Source: Ruminococcus sp.
GTDB lineage: Bacteria > Bacillota > Clostridia > Oscillospirales > Acutalibacteraceae
Reading direction: 5' to 3'
DNA length: 64,000 bases
Assembly (NCBI GenBank): GCA_017403985.1
Contig: JAFRDE010000012.1
Location: 17,742 to 81,741, forward strand
In this document: positions 1 through 9,014 of the stretch, one piece after another
Layout of the letters: the number at the start of each line of letters is the position of its first letter
How positions within the stretch are numbered: position 1 is the stretch's first letter
Made by a program: the position numbers and the translations under genes
Notes under the pieces: generated by a model
The model's database searches: none
What the model was told of the DNA's origin: nothing
What the model saw: the letters and a program-made list of their open reading frames with translations, nothing else

Positions 1-2045
1 CCGCGCGCGAGGAATTCGCCGTTGACGTTGGGAGGGCACTCCTCCCCCGTCTCGGGATCGACAATCTTACACTCGATCTCAGGCAGTTCTTTTCCGACGG
101 TGTTGACGCGCACTTCGATCGAATCCTCGGTTGAGCTCATGGTACAGCCGGGAGAAGCCTCGGTCTGACCGTAAACGATGGTGATCTCGGTCATGTGCAT
201 CTTGTCGACGACCTCGCGCATTTTATCGATCGGGCAGGGAGAACCCGCCATGATACCGGTACGCATGTAGGAGAAGTCGGTCTTAGGGAAGTCGGGATGC
301 TCCAGCAGGGAGATAAACATCGTGGGAACGCCGTGGAAGGCGGTGATATGCTCGTTGTTGATACACGCAAGCGCGGGCTTCGGGCTGAAATACGGCAGCG
401 GCAGAACGGTCGCGCCGTGTGTCATGGAGGCGGTCATCGCCAGCACCATGCCGAAGCAGTGGAACATCGGTACCTGGATCATCATGCGGTCGGCAGTGGA
501 CAGATCCATGCGGTCGCCGATATTCTTGCCGTTGTTGACGATATTGTAGTGGGTCAGCATCACGCCCTTGGGGAAGCCGGTGGTGCCGGAGGTGTACTGC
601 ATATTGCAGACGTCGTCCTTGTCGACCGCCGCCGCCATGCGATAAACTTCGCTCTTCGGGGTCTTGGTGGCGTATTCCAAGGCTTTTTCCCATGTCAGAC
701 AGCCCTTCTGCTCAAAGCCGACGGTGATGACGTTGCGCAGGAACGGCAGACGCTTCGCGTGGAGCTGTTCGCCGTCCTTGACGTTTGCGAGCTCAGGACA
801 CAGGCGGGCGACGATCTCGCCGTAGCTGGTATCCTTCGCGCCCTCTGTGATGATCAGGGTATGGGTATCGCTCTGTTTAAGCAAATATTCAGCCTCATGG
901 ATCTTGTAGGCAGTGTTGACGGTGACCAGCACAGCGCCGAGCTTGACGGTCGCCCAGAAGGAGATATACCACTGGGGGACGTTGGAAGCCCAGACTGCGA
1001 CGTGAGAGCCGGCTTTCACGCCTAAGGAGATCAGAACGCGGGCGAATTCATCCACGTCGTCGCGGAACTCGCTGTAGGTGCGGGTATAATCGAGCGAGGT
1101 GTATTTGAACGCTAACTGATCGGGGAATTCCTCCACCATGCGGTCGAGGACGTCAGAGAAGGTCGCGTCGATCAGCGTTTCCTTCTTCCATACGAACTTT
1201 CCGGTATGGCGGTTGTTCCAGTACAGCGCGGATTCATTCTTGGAGGTATCAGCGAACTGCTTCATGTAGCTGATAAACTGGGCGAAGATGATATCCATAT
1301 CGTCGAGCTCAGGACACCACTTGGGATCCCACACCAGCGAGATAAAGCCGTCATAGTTGACTGAGCGCAGCGCCTTCATGGTCTCGGTAATCGGAAGATT
1401 TCCCTCGCCGACCAAACGGTATTCGATACCGTCGATGGTCTCGACAGCATCGTTAAGATGGACATGACGCACATACGCGCCGAGATTCGAGATGATCTTG
1501 GCGGGACTCTCGCCGACGGTGAAGTAGGCGGCGGACATATTCCACAGCGCCGCGACATAATCGGACGCAAAATACTCCAGCGTATCGCGCAGCAACGCTG
1601 TGTCAGCGTACATTCCGCGCGTTTCGATCAACAGCGAGATCTTCTCCTTTTCCGCCTCGGGCAGGACGGACTCGATCAGACGCTTGGTGTTTTTGACAGC
1701 TAATTTAACGTCAAAATGCGTTTCCGCTCTCAGGCGGATATTGGGGATATGAAGGTTAGAGGCGATCTGTAAACAGCGGCTGATCTCGGCGATCGCCGCG
1801 TCGAACTGATCCTCGTCGGCAATATCGTTGATGACGTCGATGCAGGGGATCTTCAACCCGCGGTCGTATAACATCCGCATCGTCGCCGCGGCGGAGTAAT
1901 CCTGAAAGACCCCGCTCTTTTCGGAGAATGCCGCGTTGTTGATATTATGAGGCTCAATGCCCTCGAATTTAAAGTATTCCGCAGCGTCGCAAAATTCTTC
2001 AAAAGAAATATCATGCCAGCCTTTGGTGGAAAATGAAAATTTCAT
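1..2045 (-). CDS. TIM-barrel (sugar-phosphate isomerase-like) / acyl-CoA synthetase fusion, C-terminus beyond the window
   Basis: An open frame of 681 codons starts at ATG 2043-2045 (MKFSFSTKGW) and leaves the window still open, so the C-terminus is missing. Residues about 1-270 look like a xylose-isomerase-like TIM barrel (AP-endonuclease-2 fold, as in sugar-phosphate isomerases/epimerases), with RHVHLND and FISLVWDPKW near the end of that part. From about residue 300 it is an AMP-binding acyl-CoA synthetase (adenylating enzyme): YTSGTTGFPKG, then FHGVPTMF, YGQTEAS and a final GEFLAR just before the edge. It follows the LeuA-like gene on the same strand after about 205 bp of repeats. The substrate is unknown; the context suggests a carboxylic acid linked to branched-chain amino acid metabolism. 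The fusion is read directly; the function is inference. Confidence 0.85.
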   Translation of the reverse strand, partial: MKFSFSTKGWHDISFEEFCDAAEYFKFEGIEPHNINNAAFSEKSGVFQDYSAAATMRMLYDRGLKIPCIDVINDIADEDQFDAAIAEISRCLQIASNLHIPNIRLRAETHFDVKLAVKNTKRLIESVLPEAEKEKISLLIETRGMYADTALLRDTLEYFASDYVAALWNMSAAYFTVGESPAKIISNLGAYVRHVHLNDAVETIDGIEYRLVGEGNLPITETMKALRSVNYDGFISLVWDPKWCPELDDMDIIFAQFISYMKQFADTSKNESALYWNNRHTGKFVWKKETLIDATFSDVLDRMVEEFPDQLAFKYTSLDYTRTYSEFRDDVDEFARVLISLGVKAGSHVAVWASNVPQWYISFWATVKLGAVLVTVNTAYKIHEAEYLLKQSDTHTLIITEGAKDTSYGEIVARLCPELANVKDGEQLHAKRLPFLRNVITVGFEQKGCLTWEKALEYATKTPKSEVYRMAAAVDKDDVCNMQYTSGTTGFPKGVMLTHYNIVNNGKNIGDRMDLSTADRMMIQVPMFHCFGMVLAMTASMTHGATVLPLPYFSPKPALACINNEHITAFHGVPTMFISLLEHPDFPKTDFSYMRTGIMAGSPCPIDKMREVVDKMHMTEITIVYGQTEASPGCTMSSTEDSIEVRVNTVGKELPEIECKIVDPETGEECPPNVNGEFLAR

Positions 2046-2132
2046 CGGTAATCACATACCTTTCAAATGTGTATAAACAAAAACAGTAACAGTGTCAATA
2101 ATTACGTTTAATGTGAGAGATAGGTGCAGTCC

Positions 2133-2230
2133 CTTTTTGTGGGATTGCCACGTCGCTTTGCTCCTCGCAATGACAGCGAATCTTTGTGGGATTCCCACGT
2201 CGGGACTCTGTCCCTCCTCGGAATGACACA
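2133..2230. repeat. Dispersed repeat family A, two tandem copies
   Basis: Two adjacent copies of a unit of about 40 bp built as GGGATTGCCACG, a short variable hairpin, then CGCAATGACA (second copy GGATTCCCACG ... CGGAATGACA). Related units occur at 4219-4255, 5404-5577, 14155-14204, 14309-14350 and 19252-19292. They fill the gap between the LeuA-like gene and the TIM-barrel fusion gene. No coding function is seen. Confidence 0.75.
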
Positions 2231-2250
2231 AGGAAAAAGGCACGCGTACC

Positions 2251-3621
2251 TTAATCCTCTTCGTAAACGATCTTGTTGACCGCGCTGATGTACGCGCGGA
2301 TGGACGCGCCGATAATATCCGTACTGAGACCGGTGCCGGAGTAAATGCGTCCGCCCACTCTCAGGCGTACCAGCGCGGAACCCATTGCTTCTTTCTCCTG
2401 TGTGACGGTCTGGATGGAGAAATCGTCAAGCTCAAAGCGTCTGCCGATGATCTGCTCGATCGCGTGGAAAGCGGCGTCGATCGGACCGTCGCCGATCGCG
2501 ATGCCCTGTACGGTCCTGCCTTCGCGGTTGAGTGAGATCTGCGCGGAGGAGCTGATGCGGTTGCCGCTGTTAATCACATAAGTCTCGAGATTGTAGGTCG
2601 AGGGAACCTGCAGCGCGACGGACGCGATGATCGCGTCGAGCTCCTTGATGCCGACATTTTTCTTGCGGGCGATACGCAGGAACTCCTCATATACCTTTTT
2701 GATATCCTCGTCGGACAGGTCGTAGCCTAACTTTTCGATGCTTTCGCGTACTGTGTCGATGGTATCGGTGGCAGCCAAACGGATGCCGTCGTCCACGATC
2801 TCACGCGCGACGACATTCTGCGCCTTACCGCTGATGATCCACTCGATCTGGTCGATGGTGCGGTGGAGCTCGGTGGTACGGATATCGGCAGAAATACCGT
2901 AATTCTCGCGGATATCTTTGATCAGCGCGCCGAATTCTCGCAGCGGAGTTGCTTCGCCGCCGATCGAAGTCTTGACGCAGGCAGCGCCGTTCTTGACAGC
3001 CAATATCGCCGCCGCGGTAGCGACGCCGTTTTTATTATTGCACATCACGCCGACCGGTACGTCGATATCCTCGGTCACTCTGATGACAAATGCCGCGAAA
3101 TCATCGGGCAGGAGAATCGCCGCGTCGTCGCACAGCGTTACCTTGGAGGCTCCCGCCGCGACAGCGCAGCGGATGGCTTCTTTGAGGAAGGCTTCTTCAG
3201 CGCGGGTCGCGTCGACTGCGGAAAACTCTACGTCGTCACAGACGGTTTTTGCCTTCGCGACCATCCGGCTGACGTAATCGCACATCTTATTCTGCTTCTT
3301 ATGCAGCGTATATTCCATGATAGAAGCCGTCATCGGCAGCTCGACGCGGATACGCGGACGCGCAGCCGTCGACAGCGCCTCAGCCGCGCGGTCGATCGCC
3401 TCGGGCGAAGAGGTCGCCGCTACGGAAAGGACCGAACCTTTCACAAAGGACGCCGCAGTACGCACCAGCAGGCTGTCCGCCTTTGTCACGCCGATCTCGG
3501 GAAGCTCGATCGCGTCAACGCCGAGTCGCTCTAATTTACGCGCGATCTCCAGCTTCTGCTTGAAAGATAAAGTCGATTTCGCGTCGGATAACGTCGTTTC
3601 GGCAATTTTGATGTGATTCAT
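2251..3621 (-). CDS. 2-isopropylmalate synthase-like protein with degenerate active site and LeuA regulatory domain
   Basis: 456 residues; ATG start with AGGAGG about 10 bases upstream. The N-terminal ~300 residues follow the DRE-TIM/HMGL fold of isopropylmalate and homocitrate synthases (DDVEFSAVDATR matches the DDVEFSCEDALR region of LeuA), and the last ~120 residues are the LeuA allosteric/dimerisation domain. The catalytic motifs are changed: the DTTLRDGEQ region reads ETTLSDAKS, and the HCHND metal-ligand motif reads MCNNK. It therefore probably lacks normal isopropylmalate synthase activity. A T-box leader with a probable Leu (CUC) specifier lies upstream, which supports a role tied to leucine. 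It could be a regulatory paralogue or an enzyme with different chemistry. The family is clear; the function is not. Confidence 0.8.
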   Translation of the reverse strand: MNHIKIAETTLSDAKSTLSFKQKLEIARKLERLGVDAIELPEIGVTKADSLLVRTAASFVKGSVLSVAATSSPEAIDRAAEALSTAARPRIRVELPMTASIMEYTLHKKQNKMCDYVSRMVAKAKTVCDDVEFSAVDATRAEEAFLKEAIRCAVAAGASKVTLCDDAAILLPDDFAAFVIRVTEDIDVPVGVMCNNKNGVATAAAILAVKNGAACVKTSIGGEATPLREFGALIKDIRENYGISADIRTTELHRTIDQIEWIISGKAQNVVAREIVDDGIRLAATDTIDTVRESIEKLGYDLSDEDIKKVYEEFLRIARKKNVGIKELDAIIASVALQVPSTYNLETYVINSGNRISSSAQISLNREGRTVQGIAIGDGPIDAAFHAIEQIIGRRFELDDFSIQTVTQEKEAMGSALVRLRVGGRIYSGTGLSTDIIGASIRAYISAVNKIVYEED

Positions 3622-3669
3622 AGTATGATTCCTCCTAAGTTGATAGAAGATATTAAGTATTATTGCTAA

Positions 3670-3783
3670 GGAAACAAGTGACCGGTGACAAGTTAATAGG
3701 GTCGCTTCGCTCCGATTTGATTTTTCGGGTGCGGGCAGCGCCCGCCATCAACCATTCACCATTCACCGTTCACCATTCACCAA
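3670..3783. repeat. Short-period inverted-arm repeat (family C)
   Basis: The left arm holds variants of GTGACCGGTGACAAGTT, the centre contains GGTCGCTTCGCTCCGA and a GGGCAGCGCCC hairpin, and the right arm is a run of CCATTCACC variants that pairs partly with the left arm. It lies between the T-box terminator and the start of the LeuA-like gene, so it would be in the 5' UTR. Related structures occur at 8868-9014, 11683-11783 and 59755-59847. Confidence 0.6.
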
Positions 3784-4090
3784 AAAATAAATCCCCGAGG
3801 TTCTAAAACCTCAGGGACGAATTTACTTCGCGGTACCACCCTGCTTGCCGTATAATACGGCCGCTCACCGGGCTCTGACAAGCCCTCTGCCATGATAACG
3901 GGACAATCCGGAAACACCTACTGGCAACTGCCATACGCGTAAAAAACGCGCACGCGCGTTCGGCGTTTCTGCTCCGAAATGAGACTCGCTATTACTTCCT
4001 AACCGTCTCACACCAACCGGCGGCTCTCTGAAAAGGGATGCTGTAAAAGCGATAATTTCTTCAACGCATTTAGCGGTTATTTTGCTGTTT
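3782..4090 (-). promoter_or_regulatory. T-box leader, probable leucine (CUC) specifier
   Basis: Minus-strand leader with the diagnostic AGGGTGGTACCGCG at 3829-3843, a Stem I AGAGAG/GGTTGGTG segment at about 4005-4032, and a terminator hairpin at 3791-3818 followed by a T-rich tail (3782-3790). In Stem I the 5' strand GAAG pairs with TTTC on the 3' side. The triplet one base 5' of TTTC is CUC (3981-3983) followed by A, the expected layout for a leucine specifier. The leader controls the LeuA-like gene. The T-box call is firm; the specifier was read by hand-folding. Confidence 0.9.
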
Positions 4091-4093
4091 AGT

Positions 4094-4122
4094 AATATAG
4101 CACAAGAGAAAGCAATTGTCAA
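4094..4122 (-). promoter_or_regulatory. Sigma-A promoter of the Leu T-box transcript
   Basis: TTGACA (4117-4122), a 17-bp spacer and TATATT (4094-4099) on the minus strand, just upstream of the T-box Stem I. Confidence 0.85.
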
Positions 4123-4218
4123 GCGCTTTAGTGTGTGAAAAGTTCCTTTTGTTTCAACTGACAAGGGAAGGATTATGCGTATGGATAATTATGGTGTTTT
4201 TGACAATGCCGTACTCCG

Positions 4219-4255
4219 ATTTTTGGGATTGCCGCGCTCTAACGCGCTTGCAACG
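4219..4255. repeat. Dispersed repeat family A copy
   Basis: GGGATTGCCGCG, a short CTCTAACGCG hairpin, then GCAACGACA. Same layout as the other family A units; it lies between the ilvE terminator and the Leu T-box promoter. Confidence 0.6.
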
Positions 4256-4267
4256 ACATCATCCGAT

Positions 4268-4296
4268 AGAAAAACGGCAGGGTCTCCCCTGCCGTC
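4268..4296 (-). terminator. Intrinsic terminator downstream of ilvE
   Basis: On the minus strand ACGGCAGGG-GAGA-CCCTGCCGT is followed by TTTTTC. It starts about 17 bp past the ilvE stop codon. Confidence 0.85.
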
Positions 4297-4312
4297 GTCA
4301 TATCTTATTCAA

Positions 4313-5377
4313 TTAAACCTCAACGGTCCAGCCGTACTTGTCCTCGATCTCGCCCCACTGGATACCGGTAACGGTATCGTAGAGGTGCTGGGACAGCTCG
4401 CCGATCTCGTTGTTGTTGACGGTGTACTTGTGCTCCTTGTAACACAGCTCGCCGATCGGAGAGATGACCGCCGCGGTACCGCAGCCCCATGCCTCTTCGA
4501 GAGTGCCGTCGGTCATCGCCTGAGCAAGCTCCTCAACGGGCAACAGGCGCTCGTTGATGTTGTAGCCCTCGTCCTTCAAAAGCTCGATGCAGGACTTTCT
4601 GGTGATACCGGGCAGGATGGAACCGGTCAGCTTGGGGGTGACGATCTCATCGCCGATCTTGAACATAACGTTCATCGCGCCGACTTCCTCGATGTACTTG
4701 CGCTCAACGCCGTCGAGCCACAGAACCTGAGAATAGCCCATCTGCTCGGCGCGCTCGCCTGCACGGTTGGAAGCGGCGTAGTTGCCGCCGCACTTCGCGT
4801 AGCCGGTACCGCCGCGCACCGCGCGGACGTCCTGATCCTCGATCATGATCTTGACCGGGTTCAGACCTTCTTTATAGTAGGAACCGACCGGAGAAGCGAT
4901 GATCAGGAACTCTGCATGATGTACCGCGTGAACGCCGAGGCTCTCGTCGTCGCCGAACATGAACGGACGCAGATACAGGGAGGTACCCTTATCGGCGGGA
5001 GTCCAATCCTGCTCCAAACGAACGAACTCGAGCAGCGCCTGCATCGCGTCGTCCTCAGGCATCTCAGGCAGGCAAAGACGCTCGGCGGAATTGTTCATAC
5101 GGCGGATGTTTTCGATCGGTCTGAAAAGCTGTACCTTACCGTCGGCACGGCGATATGCCTTCAGGCCCTCAAAAATCTCAGAGCCGTAATGCAGTACGGT
5201 GGAAGCAGGATGGATGGAAAGGCGCTCGAAAGGAACGATGCGGGCGTCATGCCAGCCCTGATCCTTATCCCATGTCCAGCGGAACATGTGATCGGTAAAA
5301 ATCTTGCCGAAGCCGAGGGTGGAGGTATCGGTGGGCTTTGCCTTCGGATTCGGGTTTAAGGTAACTTTGATATCCAT
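4313..5377 (-). CDS. ilvE: Branched-chain amino acid aminotransferase
   Basis: 354 residues, the usual length for class IV PLP-dependent BCAT enzymes that interconvert Leu, Ile or Val and their 2-oxoacids with glutamate/2-oxoglutarate. Visible family motifs are YAKCGGNYAAS (PLP-lysine region), EEVGAMNVMF and TGSILPGITRKS. The start ATG at 5375-5377 has GGAG nine bases upstream. It is the last gene before a strong terminator and follows the oxidoreductase operon on the same strand. In this context it would do the final transamination of 2-oxoisovalerate, 2-oxoisocaproate or 3-methyl-2-oxovalerate made by reductive carboxylation. The enzyme call is secure; the direction of flux is inference. 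Confidence 0.95.
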   Translation of the reverse strand: MDIKVTLNPNPKAKPTDTSTLGFGKIFTDHMFRWTWDKDQGWHDARIVPFERLSIHPASTVLHYGSEIFEGLKAYRRADGKVQLFRPIENIRRMNNSAERLCLPEMPEDDAMQALLEFVRLEQDWTPADKGTSLYLRPFMFGDDESLGVHAVHHAEFLIIASPVGSYYKEGLNPVKIMIEDQDVRAVRGGTGYAKCGGNYAASNRAGERAEQMGYSQVLWLDGVERKYIEEVGAMNVMFKIGDEIVTPKLTGSILPGITRKSCIELLKDEGYNINERLLPVEELAQAMTDGTLEEAWGCGTAAVISPIGELCYKEHKYTVNNNEIGELSQHLYDTVTGIQWGEIEDKYGWTVEV

Positions 5378-5403
5378 AATTATCTACTCCTTTACAGTAT
5401 CAA

Positions 5404-5577
5404 TTGTCATTCCGAGGAGGGCACAGCCCGACGTGGGAATCCCCCTGTGACTGAAACCGTTCACAATAACAGAAATATTGATTCTCTCTTTGTGGGATTG
5501 CCGCGCCCTAAAGGGCTCGCAATGACAGCGTGTAATTGTAGGATTGCCACGGGCTAAAGCCCTCGTAATGACATTTT
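5404..5577. repeat. Dispersed repeat family A, three copies
   Basis: The gap between ilvE and the oxidoreductase gamma subunit holds three units of family A, the first inverted relative to the other two (CATTCCGAGGAG ... CGTGGGAATCCC, then two GGATTGCC ... AATGACA units). No open frame or obvious promoter was seen here, so ilvE may be read through from upstream. Confidence 0.7.
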
Positions 5578-5584
5578 TATCTAA

Positions 5585-6120
5585 TTATTCAAACTCCGCG
5601 CCCATCTGGATCGCCTTGAAGTTGACGTCCTTCATGTTGGCGCGCTTGGCGGAGATGACCTTATCTAAAGCGGCACGGATGCCCTCGTCGGTATAGTCGC
5701 CGGTCTCTTTGAGGAGCTTGCCGACGATGATCATGTTGGCGAGATTGCCGAGCTTTTCATCGGAAGCCATCTTGGTCGCCGGAATATAGAATACAGTCAC
5801 GTCGTCGCGCTCGACCTTGCGCTCGATCAGCGTAGAATCCGCGAAGATCATGCCGCCGGGCTTGACCTTACTCTCGAATCTGTCTAAGGACGGCAGATTC
5901 ATGGCGACGAGGATATCGGGATTAGAAACGATCGGGGAACCGACGGGTGTGTCGGATACGATAACGGAGCAGGAAGCGGTACCGCCGCGCATCTCGGGAC
6001 CGTAGGAGGGCAGCCAGCTTACCTGCTTATCCTCGATCAGACCTTTGTAGGCGATGAACTTGCCGGCGAAAAGGATACCCTGACCGCCGAAGCCGGAGAA
6101 CAACATATTTTTAGCACTCA

Positions 6121-6121
<1 letters not shown>
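5585..6121 (-). CDS. vorC: 2-oxoacid:ferredoxin oxidoreductase, gamma subunit (VorC/KorC type)
   Basis: 178 residues. The N-terminal FSGFGGQGILFAGK and AILVAMN-type segments mark the pyruvate/2-oxoacid:ferredoxin oxidoreductase gamma family. The start codon overlaps the stop of the beta subunit (TAATG), showing translational coupling. It is the last of four oxidoreductase genes. These enzymes interconvert a 2-oxoacid plus CoA with acyl-CoA, CO2 and reduced ferredoxin. The neighbouring ilvE and T-box-controlled acyl-CoA synthetases favour branched-chain 2-oxoacids (VOR) over 2-oxoglutarate (KOR), but sequence alone does not settle this. Confidence 0.85.
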
Positions 6122-6878
<757 letters not shown>

Positions 6879-6879
<1 letters not shown>

Positions 6880-7943
6880 TACGCAATACCTCCGTTTACT
6901 TCTTTGATCGCGTTCAGCACCTGTTCCGGGTCGGGGATCATACCGCCGGCGCGGTTGCACAGGGAAACGGGACACTTGGATTCAATCGCGAGCTGAACGT
7001 CCTCGATCATCTGACCCATGTTCAGCTCGACGGAAATGAACGCCTTCGCGTGCTCGGCAGCCTTCTTGAAGGGCGCCTTCGGGAACGGCCAGAGGGTGAT
7101 CGGACGGATCAGACCGACCTTGATGCCGAGCTTTCTCGCCTCGTCTACAGCGTTCTTGGAAACGCGCGCGGCAATACCGAAAGCGGCGATGACGATATCG
7201 GCGTCCTCAACCTTGTACTCTTCATACATGGTCTCGTTCTCTTCGATGACCTTATAGCGGTCATAACGCTTGAAATTGAGCTCCTCTAATTCCTCGGGAA
7301 CCAGAGAGAGAGAGTTGACGATGTTATGCTCGCGCTCGAGCTTGGTGCCGGTGGTCGCCCACGGCTTTTCGGGAGCGGGCTTGACCTCGAGGTCTTCGAT
7401 GGATACGGGCTCCATCATCTGACCCATGGTACCGTCGGCAAGGACCATAGCGGTCACGCGGTATTGATCGGCGAGTTCAAAACCCTTGACGGTCAGCTCA
7501 GCCATTTCCTGTACGGAAGCGGGAGCGAGAACGATCATGTGATAGTCGCCGTGGCCGCCGCCGCGGGTAGACTGGAAGTAGTCGGACTGGGAAGGCTGGA
7601 TGCCGCCGAGACCCGGGCCGCCGCGCTGTACGTTAACAACCAGAGCGGGAAGATCGGAGCCGGCTAAGTAGGAGATACCCTCGCCCTTCAGCGATACGCC
7701 GGGAGAGGAAGAAGAGGTCATGACTCTTTTACCTGCCGAGGCGACGCCGTAGACCATGTTGATCGCGGCGATCTCGGACTCCGCCTGCAGGAAGGTACCG
7801 CCGATCTTCGGCATGACCTTCGCCATGTAAGCGGCAATCTCGGTCTGAGGGGTGATCGGATAACCGAAGTAATGCAGACAGCCCGCCTTGATCGCGGCTG
7901 CGGCGATGGCTTCGTTACCCTTCATCAAAATCTTATCTGCCAT
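6879..7943 (-). CDS. vorB: 2-oxoacid:ferredoxin oxidoreductase, alpha subunit (VorB/KorA type)
   Basis: 354 residues. MKGNEAIAAAAIKAGC at the N-terminus, then YPITPQTEI, FLQAESEIAAINM and SSSPGVSLKGEGISY are the conserved pyrimidine-domain motifs of this family. It pairs with the TPP subunit downstream and the ferredoxin subunit upstream (10-bp gap). In many clostridia this protein is named 3-methyl-2-oxobutanoate dehydrogenase subunit VorB. The genes run ferredoxin, alpha, beta, gamma, the common KorDABC/VorDABC arrangement. Confidence 0.9.
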
Positions 7944-7952
7944 GTTTTTTCA

Positions 7953-8159
7953 TCACCTTTCTACCTTAATGATACAGTCGGGGCACATCATATAGCAGGA
8001 TGCGCAGCCGATACATTCACTCATATCGGTGCACTCTACGGGATGGTGACCCTTCTTGTTGATCTTGTCTGTGGCGATACGCAGGATGCCCTTGGGGCAG
8101 GCGTCCACACACAGCGCGCAACCTTTACAGTTGTCGGTCTTGAATGTCAGTTTTGCCAT
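7953..8159 (-). CDS. vorD: 2-oxoacid:ferredoxin oxidoreductase, 2[4Fe-4S] ferredoxin-like delta subunit
   Basis: 68 residues from the preferred ATG at 8157-8159 (MAKLTFK); an ATG two codons upstream lies too close to the AAGGG ribosome binding site. Two 4Fe-4S motifs are visible, CKGCALCVDACP and CIGCASCYMMCP. The subunit carries electrons between the TPP centre and ferredoxin. First gene of the oxidoreductase quartet. Confidence 0.9.
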   Translation of the reverse strand: MAKLTFKTDNCKGCALCVDACPKGILRIATDKINKKGHHPVECTDMSECIGCASCYMMCPDCIIKVER

Positions 8160-8181
8160 ATACATTTTCCCTTCTTCTTAT

Positions 8182-8844
8182 TTATATCGGTTTCGCTTGA
8201 AGATGCAAGCGGAATAATGGGTTGATTTGATCTTTCAATTCATCATAGAGGCGATTCTCGACGGTGGTAAGCACCAACGGTAATCCTGACAGCTCGCAGA
8301 CTGCTTTCGCATAGTCGGCGGAGCCGAGAACATCCTTTGCGGAGGTCTCCCCCGCCAAGTTTGAATTGTTAATGATGCCGGTGAACGGGATACCGCACGC
8401 CGCTTCGATCTCGCGCATGACCTCGATAGTCGACGGCGCGTCGGGCGTCAGGGGGCGGAACTTGTTCACCACCATCAGCATTTCATAGTCATCTTCGGCA
8501 AGGATCGCGTCGCGCAGTCTGCCGAGAGCATAGGCTCCCCTGTCGTCGCCGCCGATATCCATGATCACGGAGAGACTTTTGTCGTCGGTGATGGAATACA
8601 GGTCGGCAGGCATGGACGGCAGATCGACGTTGGAGGACGCGAACTCGGAGCAGATCAGGCGGATACCGTGTGCTTTGAATTCATCCTCGCTGTCCTTGGA
8701 GCGGAAATAGGGATTGACGATATCGAGGTCGGCGATGGCGACGTTATCGCGCTGAGAAGCGAGATCAAGCGCCATGTTGACAGCGATGTTGGTCTTTCCC
8801 GAGCCGTAGTGACCGCAGAGGATGGTTAATCTCTTATATAACAT
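8182..8844 (-). CDS. P-loop NTPase of SIMIBI/ParA-like type, function unknown
   Basis: 220 residues. The start is placed at ATG 8842-8844 (MLYKRLTILC) with AAGGAT upstream; an in-frame upstream extension would run through an inverted repeat and is not credible. Walker A is GHYGSGKTN, followed by IADLDIVNPYF and IMDIGGDDRGA, like the deviant-Walker nucleotide-binding proteins of the MinD/ParA/CooC class. It sits between the acyl-CoA synthetase and the oxidoreductase ferredoxin subunit, which suggests a helper role for that enzyme, perhaps metallocentre maturation or regulation. That role is inference from context only. Confidence 0.7.
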   Translation of the reverse strand: MLYKRLTILCGHYGSGKTNIAVNMALDLASQRDNVAIADLDIVNPYFRSKDSEDEFKAHGIRLICSEFASSNVDLPSMPADLYSITDDKSLSVIMDIGGDDRGAYALGRLRDAILAEDDYEMLMVVNKFRPLTPDAPSTIEVMREIEAACGIPFTGIINNSNLAGETSAKDVLGSADYAKAVCELSGLPLVLTTVENRLYDELKDQINPLFRLHLQAKPI

Positions 8845-8867
8845 AGTAAACTTATCCTTCGATATAA

Positions 8868-9014
8868 TACACTGAAAAATGAATACTGAAAACTTAAAAC
8901 TGAAAAATGTTGGGTGGGACACCCACACCCGTTTTAAATTCTACCAATCCAAAACGCGAGAGCGTTTCCCAATATTATTCATTATTCAGTCTTCAGTCTT
9001 CAATTTTCAGTATC
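8868..9014. repeat. Inverted-arm repeat (family C, CTGAAAA type)
   Basis: The left arm repeats CTGAAAA/ATGAATA units and the right arm repeats CTTCAGT/TTTCAGT units; they are imperfect inverted copies around a GGGTGGGACACCCACACCCG core. It fills the space between acyl-CoA synthetase A and the P-loop ATPase. Confidence 0.7.

Noticed and set aside
2052-2243. 63-residue minus-strand frame in the gap before the TIM-barrel fusion
   Set aside because: It reads through two family A repeat units; not a gene.
2251-3621. Plain annotation as active 2-isopropylmalate synthase
   Set aside because: The metal-binding and catalytic motifs are replaced, so only the family relationship is claimed.
3865-4164. 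99-residue minus-strand frame
   Set aside because: It lies within the Leu-type T-box leader and its promoter.
4175-5359. 394-residue open frame on the plus strand
   Set aside because: It is the complement of ilvE, with low-complexity Asp/Val/Leu-rich translation and no ribosome binding site; ilvE on the other strand has full family motifs.
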